A program made the translations under genes and the position numbers. DNA of 64,000 nt from Anaerolineales bacterium HSG24 (GTDB lineage Bacteria > Chloroflexota > Anaerolineae > 4572-78 > J111). The notes under the pieces are model-generated. The model was not told the origin of the DNA and did no database searches. It was given only the letters and a program-made list of their open reading frames with translations. The stretch is taken from positions 21,961 through 85,960 of the forward strand of contig JAUCGB010000003.1 in assembly GCA_030377895.1 (NCBI GenBank), in the 5' to 3' direction. Of this stretch, positions 25,001 through 33,332 are shown piece by piece; position 1 is the stretch's first letter; each line of letters begins with the position of its first letter.

Positions 25001-26441
25001 TAACCAAGAACAGTCCCTCTACAGCCAACGGCAGGCGGCGCAGGATAATCTGGCTCAGGCCAAAGCCAGAGAAGATACTGACCTCATCAGTAACCTTGAA
25101 ACTCAACTGGCCGAGTTAGAGGAGCAATACACAGCCATCCAAGCCGACATCCAAGCCAGAGGCGACCAACTGAGCGACCTCATGCCCGGACGCACCTCCG
25201 ATAATCTGCTAACAGTGGAAAAAGTCCAACCCTACCTCTCCGCCGACAGTACCTTGGTGATGTACCATGTGTTGGAAGAAAACCTGCTGGTCTTCCTGTT
25301 GACCCCGACCAGCTTTGAGACGGTTCTGCTAGAGGTCAGCCCCGACGACCTCAAACAAACCATCCAACAATTCCGCGACTTCGCCGATGTGGATGCCCCG
25401 CATCCGGCTCCGTTGGTTCAACTCCATGAGTGGTTGATAAACCCGCTCAAAGATAAACTGACCACGCCCCACCTAACCATCATTCCCCACCAAACCCTGC
25501 ATTACCTGCCCTTCGCCGCCCTGACCGATGGGGAAAAATATCTGGTCGATGAGTACACCCTAACCACGCTACCGAGTGCCAGTGTATTGCCCTACGTGCT
25601 CGATTCGGCGAAGAACCTACCCGCAAGTTCTGAACTTGCGGGTAGCTCCATGCTCATTTTGGGCAACCCGACCACCGGCGATTATGATGCCACCGCCTCC
25701 CTCGCCACCAATCGAGATGGCTTGGGGTCGCTCCCCTTCGCCGAGGCCGAAGCCCAAACCATCGCCGATTTGTATGGCATTGAACCGCTACTCAAGGAGC
25801 AAGCCACCGAAACCGCCCTCCGTGAGCAGGCTGAACAGGCCAGCATCATCCATCTGGCCGCGCATGGCAAATACAATCCGGTGGCTCCGCTCAGTTCCCT
25901 CATCGCCCTCGCTCCCGATGAGCAGAACGACGGCTGGCTAACCGTCGGCGAGGTGTTCGGTTTACCCCTCGACCAGACCCAGTTGGTCGTCCTCAGTGCC
26001 TGCGAATCCCATGTCGGTCAGGCCGGACTCCGCACCGGCTTGGGGGTCTCTGCCGGGGATGACATTGTGGGGCTAAATCGGGCCTTCATCTTTGCTGGTG
26101 CGCCCAGCATCATGTCCAGCCTATGGCCGGTGGAGGATGAAGCCACCAGCCAACTGATGACTGAGTTCTACAGTAACCTCCGCAACGGCATGGGCAAAGC
26201 GGAGGCTCTGCGCCAAGCGCAACTCACCGTGCGGGAGGAATATCCCAATCCCTACTACTGGGCCGCGTTCGTGCTGGCCGGAGATGGGGGGGAGTCGGCT
26301 GAGGTTACGCCACAAACGGAGGCCCCAGCTATTACCACGCCACCGATTGAGGGGGATAACTCTGGCGGGTGGTGTTTATGGCCTGCTTTGTTGATGATGG
26401 GGCTGGTTGTGGTATGGCAACGGAGGATGATGGGGGAATGA
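22086..26441 (+). CDS. Secreted TPR-CHAT protein 2 (predicted caspase-like peptidase)
   Basis: 1451 aa from the ATG at 22086, which overlaps the stop of the first gene (TGATG) and follows GGGAGGTG. A longer frame upstream is rejected because the signal peptide VLVFLVGGQSVLAAPVGQED is nearly the same as in protein 1. About 21 TPRs of 40 residues follow, then the same linker and CHAT domain, with His in HLAAHGKYNP and Cys in LSACESHVG. The C-terminus has a hydrophobic segment (CLWPALLMMGLVVVW). The CHAT half is highly similar to protein 1 at DNA level, whereas the TPR arrays differ, so this is a tandem duplication with repeat-number change. Targets are unknown; CHAT peptidases in other systems cleave specific proteins after a TPR-sensed trigger. 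Confidence 0.88.
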   Translation: MTIRLVLWVVLVFLVGGQSVLAAPVGQEDDPAELCAEGVELFDKGQYEEALPLLEAGFKGRENGNFVHSDDEAVCAVILGSLYHLNNNLTDALKAYQVALKIFQTGNNQEIQMLIFTHIGRIYYQQGRYENALGTFQQALEISLKINNRIEEIEILTYIGRIYHHQEHYGNALDSFQQALEVSLEVNNRTGEGEIFYYIGAVYKNQKQYNVALYNYKKSLVIMQETGNLAGEGDTLYDMGVVYESQGQYEEALDKYYQALVITQEMGHQTGQGIILNNIGLVYENQERYDEALEKYQQVLLIKREVGDLAGEERTLDNIGRIYFTQGRYENALDSFQKALLITWETENQTREGDILNNIGVLYEAQEFYEDALEMFKQALEIRRKLGNQISEAETLYNIGVLYEAQELYEDALKNYQQALSIRREVGDRTEEGKTLGNIGTIYYVQGQYQEALESYQQALSIRREVGDRIGEGETLGNIGTVYHSQSRYELALESYQQALSVIRDAGDRIGEGKTLGNIGTVYYHQGHYDEAIKYYEKILVINQETSDKSGEAFFYNNIGVMYEHQGRYKESLENFQKALIISQKIGDKIGEAKTLNNIGTSYHSQGHYEEALEMYQQALVINKKTGNQSGKSYTFHNIGTVHHSQSRYEEALKMYRQALMITQEIGDRYKEGVIIGNIGRVYFDQHRYQEALDKYEQALKIIREIGNRFSEGNMLHGIGLVYFVQGRYDEALEMYQQALIIIQEAENQVGEGEILNDIGFVYWKLKQYDNALNNLQQALTLGENTVDLSDTLNNIGLVYSDQGRYKEALESFQIALKIGREIENPLNESYALNNIGRVFYLQGHDEEALEHYQKALVIHLEIGDIHRQGETLYNIGVIYYGQGRYKDVLGYNQQVLTLFDKIRTTMGNDLARSSFIAQYVSIYNLSITLHHQLNQPKEAFFTSEQSRARSFMDALATGHVQLDDSDMVALYNQEQSLYSQRQAAQDNLAQAKAREDTDLISNLETQLAELEEQYTAIQADIQARGDQLSDLMPGRTSDNLLTVEKVQPYLSADSTLVMYHVLEENLLVFLLTPTSFETVLLEVSPDDLKQTIQQFRDFADVDAPHPAPLVQLHEWLINPLKDKLTTPHLTIIPHQTLHYLPFAALTDGEKYLVDEYTLTTLPSASVLPYVLDSAKNLPASSELAGSSMLILGNPTTGDYDATASLATNRDGLGSLPFAEAEAQTIADLYGIEPLLKEQATETALREQAEQASIIHLAAHGKYNPVAPLSSLIALAPDEQNDGWLTVGEVFGLPLDQTQLVVLSACESHVGQAGLRTGLGVSAGDDIVGLNRAFIFAGAPSIMSSLWPVEDEATSQLMTEFYSNLRNGMGKAEALRQAQLTVREEYPNPYYWAAFVLAGDGGESAEVTPQTEAPAITTPPIEGDNSGGWCLWPALLMMGLVVVWQRRMMGE
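25617..25645. repeat. Palindrome inside the CHAT coding sequence (copy 2)
   Basis: Same 14-base arms and position as in the first CHAT gene, with loop base T instead of A, again read as LPASSELAGS. It was therefore present before the two genes duplicated, or was copied between them by conversion. Confidence 0.85.
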
Positions 26442-26443
26442 CT

Positions 26444-26833
26444 CTAAATCATCTCCATAAATTCAGTCATTGCAGACGGGCCGTCCAACATAATCTTGAA
26501 GCGATTTAAGACAAACCGGCCAATAACGATTTCATCGGTACGATGATCTTCTAAAACTTGTAAGGTTGAAATTTGGAGATCATGCAAGGCAAAAGAGACC
26601 ATATATATCCCGACAGTACGGGTATCGCCCCAAATACTACGAGCTTGTCCACGACTAATTCGTTTGGCTTGGATTTGGCGCAAATAGGTGGTGGGGATAA
26701 TCGTCATGTCAGAGCCAGTATCGAGTAAGGCCGGTAATGGGCCAATCGTGGCAGGTTGACCAGCTCGCCCCAGATAAATTTCACACACCGGAGCCGCGGG
26801 GTGATAACCAGAGCTATATTCAAAGACACTCAT
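26444..26833 (-). CDS. Retropepsin-like aspartyl protease
   Basis: 129 aa with the single active-site motif LLDTGSDMTIIP about residue 36-47, and a second-strand region VIGRFVLNRFKIMLDG typical of bacterial retropepsin-like proteins, which act as dimers. It has no signal peptide. It overlaps the upstream gene by four bases (ATGA) and ends two bases from the stop of the convergent CHAT gene. Substrate unknown; the coupled partner may be its substrate or regulator. Confidence 0.82.
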   Translation of the reverse strand: MSVFEYSSGYHPAAPVCEIYLGRAGQPATIGPLPALLDTGSDMTIIPTTYLRQIQAKRISRGQARSIWGDTRTVGIYMVSFALHDLQISTLQVLEDHRTDEIVIGRFVLNRFKIMLDGPSAMTEFMEMI

Positions 26834-27198
26834 TCGGCACGCTCCATCCGCACCCCATGAAAGTTGTAAATCTCATCCGGTGTCTCTTTAACTTGACGAA
26901 TTAAAATCGTCACATCACCATATTTTTTTTCGACCCGCAGAAATAGGTTTCCACAATCGGTATCGGTGTCAATCAATTGACCTTGATGGATGGCGACATA
27001 GTGTCCCAAATATTTCTGCTTTAACTGTGGATGTAGCTTTTCATAGGCCGAGATTTCGGTATCCAGTTTGCGGTCGCTCAAATAATCCAAATAACGACTA
27101 AGGGCTTGGTTAATAATCTCCTCAACCGATTGGTCAACCAGTTGGGCAAACTGCTCTAATTTAGTTTCGACCGTTGGTTCGATGGTTATCTGTAACAT
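26830..27198 (-). CDS. Small protein with RHH-like N-terminus, coupled to the retropepsin
   Basis: 122 aa. The N-terminal 40 residues (MLQITIEPTVETKLEQFAQLVDQSVEEIINQALSRYL in outline) look like a ribbon-helix-helix DNA-binding fold: one strand, two helices. The C-terminal part has KYLGHYVAIHQGQLIDTD and a hydrophobic end strand, a pattern (YVAxxxGxVxDxDxD...L) that I recognise from small domains often next to aspartyl proteases in cyanobacteria and Chloroflexota. This pairing could be a toxin-antitoxin-like or regulated-proteolysis unit; that is inference. Confidence 0.6.
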   Translation of the reverse strand: MLQITIEPTVETKLEQFAQLVDQSVEEIINQALSRYLDYLSDRKLDTEISAYEKLHPQLKQKYLGHYVAIHQGQLIDTDTDCGNLFLRVEKKYGDVTILIRQVKETPDEIYNFHGVRMERAE

Positions 27199-27270
27199 AA
27201 TTGTACCCTACCTTTTTACGATAATCTATCGTAAGTATAATTCAAGCCACGCGCATGACAAAACTACCCA

Positions 27271-28506
27271 ATGGATAATCGCATGCCCAACTCAGATTCG
27301 TTGCCCCAACTGGCGATACAATATCAAACATTAACCGAAACCTTGCATCAAGCGGGGGACAATCTGTCCGCGGAGACGGTGCTAGAAACGCTACTGATCC
27401 GCGACCAGATTGCCGCCCAACTGGTCGAAGAAGGCGTACCCCGCGCCAATTTAGCCCAACGTATCAGCAGTGGCGACCAACATCTCAATGAAATCGGGGA
27501 GCGGGTAGCCGCCTTGCCAAGCTATGCTCAATGGCGAACCAGCCTCAAGCCGCCAGAAACAGCCTGGTGGTGGCAGTTTCAGCCCGCAAAACCGTCGCCC
27601 ACATTTACAGAGCAGTATGATTGGCTGTGGACGGGGCTGGCTATCACCTGTTTAACCATTTCGCTGAGTGTGGTGGCGGATATAACCCCTCGTTTTCTGA
27701 CTGGTGGCTCAGATGCTTTTTCGGCGTTGGCAGTCATGGCTCAAGCGGTGTTAACCTTGCTCACGACCAGCAGTATTTTGACCAAAACAGGTCAAGAGGC
27801 GATTCGTCGCATGCTAAATAGTGTGACCATTATCCCCAAACGTTGGTGGCACGAACTCGGCTTGGGGGCTTCGATCCTATTTTTGGTGGTGATGATCCTG
27901 TTTCGTTTCTCGCTACCGACTATCGCCCTGTCATATAACGATAGGGGGTATGATGATTATGAGCAGGGGCAACTGACCTCGGCCCAATATAACTATGAAC
28001 GGGCACTCAAACTGAACCCCGACTTAATCGTCACCCATTACAACTTGGCCTTAATTTACGAAGATTTGAACGATTTGGAAACGGCTCAAGCTGAGTATGA
28101 GATTGCCATGCAGGGCAATTTGGACACGGCCTACAACAATCTGGCTCGGCTTTATATTTTGCAAGGTCAGCCGGATAAAGCGCCACCCTTATTATGGCAA
28201 CAGCTCAAAAAACCCAATTTTAACCAGCTAGAGCGTAGTGTACAATACAACATCCATAAAAATCTGGGTTGGGCCAGATTAGAGCAAGGTCGCCATGATG
28301 AAGCCACCACTGCCCTAAACGATGCCCTAATTCTCGAACCCAACCAAGCCCCGGCCCACTGCTTAATGGCTCAACTGTTGATGGCTCAAGAGGCTGAGAC
28401 CGCTCAGATTGAAACGCATTGGGAAGCCTGCCTACAAGATGCCGACCCGACTTATCCCGATGAGGATATGTGGATGGGGCTGGCGCGTGAGTTTTATGGG
28501 GAGTAG
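27271..28506 (+). CDS. Membrane protein with C-terminal TPR domain
   Basis: 411 aa. The N-terminal 115 residues are polar and helical; membrane segments lie about 120-140, 150-175 and 195-215. The C-terminal part (about 220-405) contains four to five TPRs, for example NDRGYDDYEQGQLTSAQYNY and THYNLALIYEDLNDLETAQAEYEIA. The TPR face is probably outside, or in the cytosol if three segments are present. No enzymatic motif is visible. It is divergent from the RHH/retropepsin pair and is followed by other TPR proteins. Confidence 0.72.
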   Translation: MDNRMPNSDSLPQLAIQYQTLTETLHQAGDNLSAETVLETLLIRDQIAAQLVEEGVPRANLAQRISSGDQHLNEIGERVAALPSYAQWRTSLKPPETAWWWQFQPAKPSPTFTEQYDWLWTGLAITCLTISLSVVADITPRFLTGGSDAFSALAVMAQAVLTLLTTSSILTKTGQEAIRRMLNSVTIIPKRWWHELGLGASILFLVVMILFRFSLPTIALSYNDRGYDDYEQGQLTSAQYNYERALKLNPDLIVTHYNLALIYEDLNDLETAQAEYEIAMQGNLDTAYNNLARLYILQGQPDKAPPLLWQQLKKPNFNQLERSVQYNIHKNLGWARLEQGRHDEATTALNDALILEPNQAPAHCLMAQLLMAQEAETAQIETHWEACLQDADPTYPDEDMWMGLAREFYGE

Positions 28507-28661
28507 GAAGTAGGGAGTTGTCCTCCTCCGAGGTACGAAGTTCCTTGGAGGTGTTAAGCCAGTGAGCATAAACCCTGCGGAACACCTCCGAGGAAAACTG
28601 CATACCTCGGAGGAGATAAACTTGTTTTCATTCAGCACGCCTTTATTTTAGGAGTTTTATC
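28507..28661. other. Intergenic hairpins with CCTCCGAGG units
   Basis: Several inverted CCTCCGAGG/CCTCGGAGG units between 28520 and 28616. They resemble a decayed palindromic element. No gene. Confidence 0.35.
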
Positions 28662-29777
28662 ATGCGCTACAATATTTTAATAACCTGTTTTCTGCTCATC
28701 ATTCCCTTGCTGGCTTGTGGAGGGAATCCAACCCCAACAACGTCCCCACGCGCAATAGCTACGCCAACCAACACCCCTATTTCAACGCCCATCACCGAAC
28801 TCGCGCCGGGGGTTAATCTGCTAGTAAACCTAACGGGTGAGGCCACCCTAAAACGGGCTGGTTGGTCAGATTACCACCCGACTGGTTTTGGCATGGTCTT
28901 AGAGAGGGGCGATCTGCTAAAACTATCGAGTGGGGCTGAGGCTCAGGTTTTGTGTGATGAGCTGACCCTGTGGTCTGTACCATCCGGCGCACCGGCGGGA
29001 TTGAACAACGGTTGCCCCCAACCTCCAGAACCAGCTCTTATTCGTTTTGGCGGTAAAATCGGTGGTACGCGAGGGGGTGACGAGAGTATCCCCTACATCA
29101 TCAGCCCTCGTAATACCACCATTTTGGATGAAAAACCTTTGCTTCAATGGTATCCGCATGACCCCAATGCTACCTATACCATACGCATAAGTGGTATTAA
29201 AGATTGGAAGAAAGAAGGGGTGACAGGTAACCAACTCCAGTATGATGGGCCAATCTTAAAAGCGGGTCAATCCTATTTGCTGATTGTAGAGACAGATGAT
29301 CGTGTGATTTCCTCGCAGGATGAAGGAGGTATAGAACGTAACTTTAAGCTAATTACTGAAACAAAACGACTTGAACTACAAAGTCAGGTCAATGAAATTC
29401 GCACCTTAAAACTCACTTCTCCAGCGGAAGCGTTGATTCTGGCTCATCTCTACGCTGGACATGATGTGTTTAGTGAGGCGATAGATATGCTTGAAACTGC
29501 GATTACAAATGGGCAAACAGATCCAATTTTTTATTACACCTTGGCCGAACTGTATCGAGAGAGTGGCTTGTATCTGTTGGCTCTCCCCCATTATGAAACG
29601 ACCTTGCAACTAGCTCAGGATAATCTTGAGTTGAGGGCTGAGGCTCATGCAGGGTTGGGGGAGGTTTATATTGCTTTGGGGGATGGGGCTATGGCGAAGG
29701 AACAACTTACCAAAGCATGTGAGGGGTATGAGGTGTTGGGAGATGTTGAGATATTGGGAAAGTTGAATTGTCCGTAA
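28662..29777 (+). CDS. Lipoprotein with C-terminal TPRs
   Basis: 371 aa. A lipoprotein signal (LLIIPLLAC, Cys19) and a Pro/Thr-rich linker are followed by a domain like FecR-type barrels (LLVNLTGEATLKRAGWSDYHPTGFGMVLERGDLLKL) about 45-150, a beta-rich segment with WYPHDPNATYTIRISG, and TPRs about 245-365 (ILAHLYAGHDVFSEAIDMLETA; YYTLAELYRESGLYLLALPHYE). It should be membrane-anchored and outside the cell. GGAG lies seven bases before the ATG. The adjacent Ser/Thr kinase suggests a signalling context. Confidence 0.75.
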   Translation: MRYNILITCFLLIIPLLACGGNPTPTTSPRAIATPTNTPISTPITELAPGVNLLVNLTGEATLKRAGWSDYHPTGFGMVLERGDLLKLSSGAEAQVLCDELTLWSVPSGAPAGLNNGCPQPPEPALIRFGGKIGGTRGGDESIPYIISPRNTTILDEKPLLQWYPHDPNATYTIRISGIKDWKKEGVTGNQLQYDGPILKAGQSYLLIVETDDRVISSQDEGGIERNFKLITETKRLELQSQVNEIRTLKLTSPAEALILAHLYAGHDVFSEAIDMLETAITNGQTDPIFYYTLAELYRESGLYLLALPHYETTLQLAQDNLELRAEAHAGLGEVYIALGDGAMAKEQLTKACEGYEVLGDVEILGKLNCP

Positions 29778-29828
29778 TACAAAAACTTGTTTTTATGTTT
29801 GTCTTTTTTAGGTCAAAAGGGGTTTGTT

Positions 29829-29960
29829 ATGTACCAGAAAATAACGAGTTATCAGGAAATCCCCTCTGTTAAAACCGAAATTGAACAGCTACAACGACAT
29901 GGGTTTTGGGCCAGTGATGCATTAATCGTGTCGATTTTACGCATTGCTGGAGAGTTATAG
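29829..29960 (+). CDS. Small 43-aa hypothetical protein
   Basis: Begins MYQKITSYQEIPSVKTEI and ends IAGEL. AAAAGGGG seven bases before the ATG and 42 bases to the kinase ATG support translation. The composition (helix QLQRHGFWASDALIVSIL) resembles small antitoxin-like proteins, but I see no known family. Confidence 0.5.
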   Translation: MYQKITSYQEIPSVKTEIEQLQRHGFWASDALIVSILRIAGEL

Positions 29961-30002
29961 ATTTCTTAAACCCTGTAGTTCATCATTTTAAGGAAAAACA
30001 AC

Positions 30003-32132
30003 ATGCATGAAACTCTAAAACGGTATGATATTATAGAAAAGATCGGTCAAGGCGGTTTTGCTACCGTCTATCTGGCCAAGGACACCCAACTGAATCGGCT
30101 GGTAGCCTTAAAGGTACTCAAATCGACCCTGTTCGATAATACGGAGCGGGTCAAAAGTTTCCGTCGGGAAGCGCGCACTATAGCCCATTTAGACCATCCC
30201 CACATTGTGCCGATTTACGATGTGGTGGAGGTCGAAACAGAGTTATTTTTGGTGATGCGCTTGGTCGATGGGGCGGGCTTAGACGTGGTGATTGAGAAAC
30301 AGGGTCAGATTCCATGGTCAGAAGCGGTCTCCATTATCCAAACGGTGACACAGGGTCTGGAGTATGCCCATGATAAAGGAGTGTTACATCGGGATTTGAA
30401 GCCCAGTAACATCCTCATCGACGCGGAACGTGGCCCCATGTTGAGCGATTTTGGCTTGGCGAAATTGGCGGGCGAATATAGCATGAGTGTCACCTCCCAA
30501 GGAGGGGTAGTCGGCACGCCGCACTACATCGCCCCCGAGGTGTGGGAGGCCCAAGGCACCACCCGCCAATCCGACATCTACGCGCTAGGCTGTATTTTGT
30601 ATGAGATGCTGACCGGCAAAAAGCTGTTTAACGGCAAAACACCGCCCGAAGTGATGATGGCTCATTTTAAGACGATACAACTACCCGATTCATGGCCGGC
30701 TGGTGTGCCAAACGGCGTGTCCGATGTGCTACAGGTAGCTCTAGCCATGAATCCGGTGGAGCGGTATAGCACCGCCACCGAGATGGTCGAGGCGTTGGCG
30801 GGACTGTCGAGTGCCTCATCAGATATATCAAATCAAGACGAGCCAATCGAGTCGATGCTCAAGAAATCGCCACAGAGACCACCTCAAATCAACCCCGCCC
30901 CGCCGATTAAACCATTTGCTCCCGCTGAACCGCCCTTCCCAGAATCGCCAAGTTTACTGAAAGAGGACCCGCCCCAAGTCTCGATTGATGCAGGTCGTTA
31001 TGACCATTTAGTTTCCCAATCAAACCTTGATTCGTTTGATGCGGATAAGAAAGATGAAGATAAAAATGAAGATGAAAATGAAGATGAGTTTGATTTCGCG
31101 GCCATGTCAGCCGAGGAGATTGCTAGAAAACGGTCTAAAAAACGACGTGGATTCATAGCTCATCTAGGCCCGTACCTGATTGTGAATACTGGCTTGTTTT
31201 GTATGAATGTCGTGGGCCCAATCGAAGAGCCGTGGTTTATGTGGGTTACGGTGATGTGGGGCGTGGGGCTTGCCTTTCATCTGTTAAACGTGGGATTGTT
31301 TGATCTAAAGACGATGTCTTTTAGTAAAAAATGGCTAGCATTTGGTGAGCATCTCGGTGCGTACAGTATCATTATCACCATGCTCTTTTTTATCAACATG
31401 TTGACCGGGAATGACCCGTGGTTTTTATGGCCGGCTTTTGGCTGGGGCATCGCTGTTGCCATCCATTTTTGGCAAACGCTTTTTGCGACTAAAGAAGAAA
31501 CCGACGAACAAGCGATGAGTAAAACAGACCAAGTGACACATAAAGTTCGTCAACGCCTCCGCAAAACCAGTGGCTCTCGCTCGGTTCAAGCCAATGTGAC
31601 CGATTCACCGACTCAAGCCTATTCGGATCAGGCCCACACCTATCGCCAACAGATCGAAAAGTTGATTAAAAGCACCTCTAATCCGCATAACAAGGCGAGA
31701 TTGCAGGAGTTAGCGGTACAAATGAAGGATTGGGTGGCTTCGATTGAGGCGCTGGGCAAACGAATTGAACGGTTTGAGGAGAATGAGGTGATTCGTCAAG
31801 ATTTGGTCACAGTTCCGCGGGCGATTCAAAAGTTGGAGGCGCAACAGGCCGACGAAACCGACCCGACCACACGAGCCGAAATCGAGCGTACCCTGACCAA
31901 TCGCCGAAACCAGTTGGCGGCCCTAGAGCATCTAAAAAATACCATGCGCCGAGCCGAAATCAAAATAGAAAGCACCCTCTCTGCCTTGGGGACGATATAT
32001 TCGCAGATTTTGACCAGTCAATCGACCAACCATGTGGCCGATTATGGTCGTCTGTCGGCAAATATGGATGAAGAGGTGCGTACCCTGCATGACCATCTGG
32101 AGGCGTTGGAAGAGGTCAAGTTTGGTGGGTGA
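30003..32132 (+). CDS. Ser/Thr protein kinase with two 2TM domains
   Basis: 709 aa. The N-terminal kinase domain (about 8-270) has all key residues: GQGGFATVY loop, Lys37 of VALK, HRDLKPSN, DFGLAKL and APEVW. A Pro-rich linker and an acidic stretch (DEDKNEDENEDEFD) follow. The C-terminal half has two 2TM modules (FIAHLGPYLIVNTGLF... and FGEHLGAYSIIITMLFF...), then a helical coiled-coil end (about 555-709). The 2TM domain occurs at the end of bacterial sensors. The kinase faces the cytoplasm. AAGGA lies nine bases before the ATG. Confidence 0.9.
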   Translation: MHETLKRYDIIEKIGQGGFATVYLAKDTQLNRLVALKVLKSTLFDNTERVKSFRREARTIAHLDHPHIVPIYDVVEVETELFLVMRLVDGAGLDVVIEKQGQIPWSEAVSIIQTVTQGLEYAHDKGVLHRDLKPSNILIDAERGPMLSDFGLAKLAGEYSMSVTSQGGVVGTPHYIAPEVWEAQGTTRQSDIYALGCILYEMLTGKKLFNGKTPPEVMMAHFKTIQLPDSWPAGVPNGVSDVLQVALAMNPVERYSTATEMVEALAGLSSASSDISNQDEPIESMLKKSPQRPPQINPAPPIKPFAPAEPPFPESPSLLKEDPPQVSIDAGRYDHLVSQSNLDSFDADKKDEDKNEDENEDEFDFAAMSAEEIARKRSKKRRGFIAHLGPYLIVNTGLFCMNVVGPIEEPWFMWVTVMWGVGLAFHLLNVGLFDLKTMSFSKKWLAFGEHLGAYSIIITMLFFINMLTGNDPWFLWPAFGWGIAVAIHFWQTLFATKEETDEQAMSKTDQVTHKVRQRLRKTSGSRSVQANVTDSPTQAYSDQAHTYRQQIEKLIKSTSNPHNKARLQELAVQMKDWVASIEALGKRIERFEENEVIRQDLVTVPRAIQKLEAQQADETDPTTRAEIERTLTNRRNQLAALEHLKNTMRRAEIKIESTLSALGTIYSQILTSQSTNHVADYGRLSANMDEEVRTLHDHLEALEEVKFGG

Positions 32133-32207
32133 CGGTTCAGCCGTTCAGCCCCTAAGTCTCTTGCTGGCTAATGCTAGACACCATCACCTGAGCCTAAATT
32201 ATAGACT

Positions 32208-32726
32208 ATGACGATTAGACGAATTATTTATGCCAATGATAAGCGACTAAAACAAAAATCTGATAAGGTGACACGATTTGATGCAGCCCTAAAGCAGTTG
32301 GCTAATGACATGCATGAAACCATGCAGAGTTTTAACGGGGTGGGGATTGCTGGCCCTCAAATTGGGGTAATGCAACGAATCTTTGTGGCCGAAATCCCCC
32401 CTAATCGTGATGGGGATGACGAGCCATCGCATCCACAGAGCGGCCAAACCTATATCCTCGTCAACCCGCAAATTGTTCGGGTTGCGAAAAAACGGGTTGA
32501 AGGACGAGAAGGCTGTTTATCCATTCCTACTTGGTTTGGGTATGTTGAGCGACCAGAATGGGTGGAGTTGATAGCCCAAGATTTGAATGGAGAACAAATC
32601 ACGCTTAAGACTGACGACTTGTTAGGACGTATTTTTCAGCATGAGATTGATCACTTAAACGGTGTGCTTTATCCAGAACATATCTCAGACCCAACCAAAT
32701 TTTGGCAAGAGTTGCCGAGTGACTGA
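32208..32726 (+). CDS. def: Peptide deformylase
   Basis: 172 aa with the three metal-site motifs: GVGIAGPQIG, EGCLSIP (Cys ligand) and HEIDHLNGVLY (HExxH). It removes the formyl group from nascent proteins in the cytosol using a metal ion, usually iron. The N-terminus IRRIIYANDKRLKQKSDKV is typical. It stands alone, not next to fmt, and has no clear Shine-Dalgarno. Ends 16 bases before a family A repeat. Confidence 0.96.
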   Translation: MTIRRIIYANDKRLKQKSDKVTRFDAALKQLANDMHETMQSFNGVGIAGPQIGVMQRIFVAEIPPNRDGDDEPSHPQSGQTYILVNPQIVRVAKKRVEGREGCLSIPTWFGYVERPEWVELIAQDLNGEQITLKTDDLLGRIFQHEIDHLNGVLYPEHISDPTKFWQELPSD

Positions 32727-32742
32727 GGAATCTTATCGCGCC

Positions 32743-32883
32743 GCTTGCTACCCGACAAAGTGGTTTAGGGAAGGCTGAAACAGTATCACAGAGTTTCACA
32801 GAGTTTCACAGAGAAGCACAGAGGGACACAGAGAAAAAATTTGCTTTTTCTCTGCTAATTAGTTCAGGTTGTCGGGTACTAAG
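32743..32883. repeat. Repeat family A, copy 4
   Basis: Starts CTTGCTACCCGACA and ends TTGTCGGGTACTAAG, but the inner right half is shorter (141 bp in total), so an internal deletion occurred. Confidence 0.8.
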
Positions 32884-32957
32884 TCGGTATTCTAAATGAT
32901 TTTTCACCTCCTTAAAGGCGAAGATTTACGTTATTTGAATTATGTACAAACAAAACC

Positions 32958-33130
32958 AAATTATAAATGGTGAATGGTGAATTATAAATGGTAAATGAAT
33001 ATAAGCGGCATTATGAATGAATGTGACCAACTATATCGTGTTTTCAGGGCCAGTATCCAAATATCCCAACCGCTCTTGGCGACAAAACGTAATTTACCAT
33101 TCACTGTTCACCATTTACCATTTATAATTT
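32958..33130. repeat. Repeat family G (ATGGTGAATGG element), copy 1
   Basis: Inverted ends made of AAATTATAAATGGTGAATGG-type units at the left and CCATTTATAATTTCA at the right, with GCGACAAAACGTAATT before the right arm. A second copy lies at 51051-51190. Confidence 0.75.
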
Positions 33131-33203
33131 CATTTCACCCTGCATAATTCTTATGACGCACTTTGGGGACAAAAAATCATTTATGGGTATTCTAAATCCA
33201 AGC

Positions 33204-33242
33204 AAAAAACCTCCTTGACCGTGTATAATCAGGAGGTTTTTT
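33204..33242. terminator. Bidirectional hairpin terminator
   Basis: AAAAAACCTCCT and AGGAGGTTTTTT arms at 33204-33242, with poly-A and poly-T at both sides. It ends the minus-strand gene at 33333. Confidence 0.75.
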
Positions 33243-33332
33243 GATGTGGCTATCAACTTAAAGCCGAGACATGTAGCACGGGACAGGCTAAAGCCTATCC
33301 TACGGGACTGTTGCACCTTAAGTTGGTAAAGC

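Noticed and set aside
19015..26441. TPR-CHAT genes as Csx29 partners of the RAMP operon (type III-E like).
   Set aside because: They lie 12 kb away, carry signal peptides and C-terminal anchors, and no Cas7-11 fusion is present.
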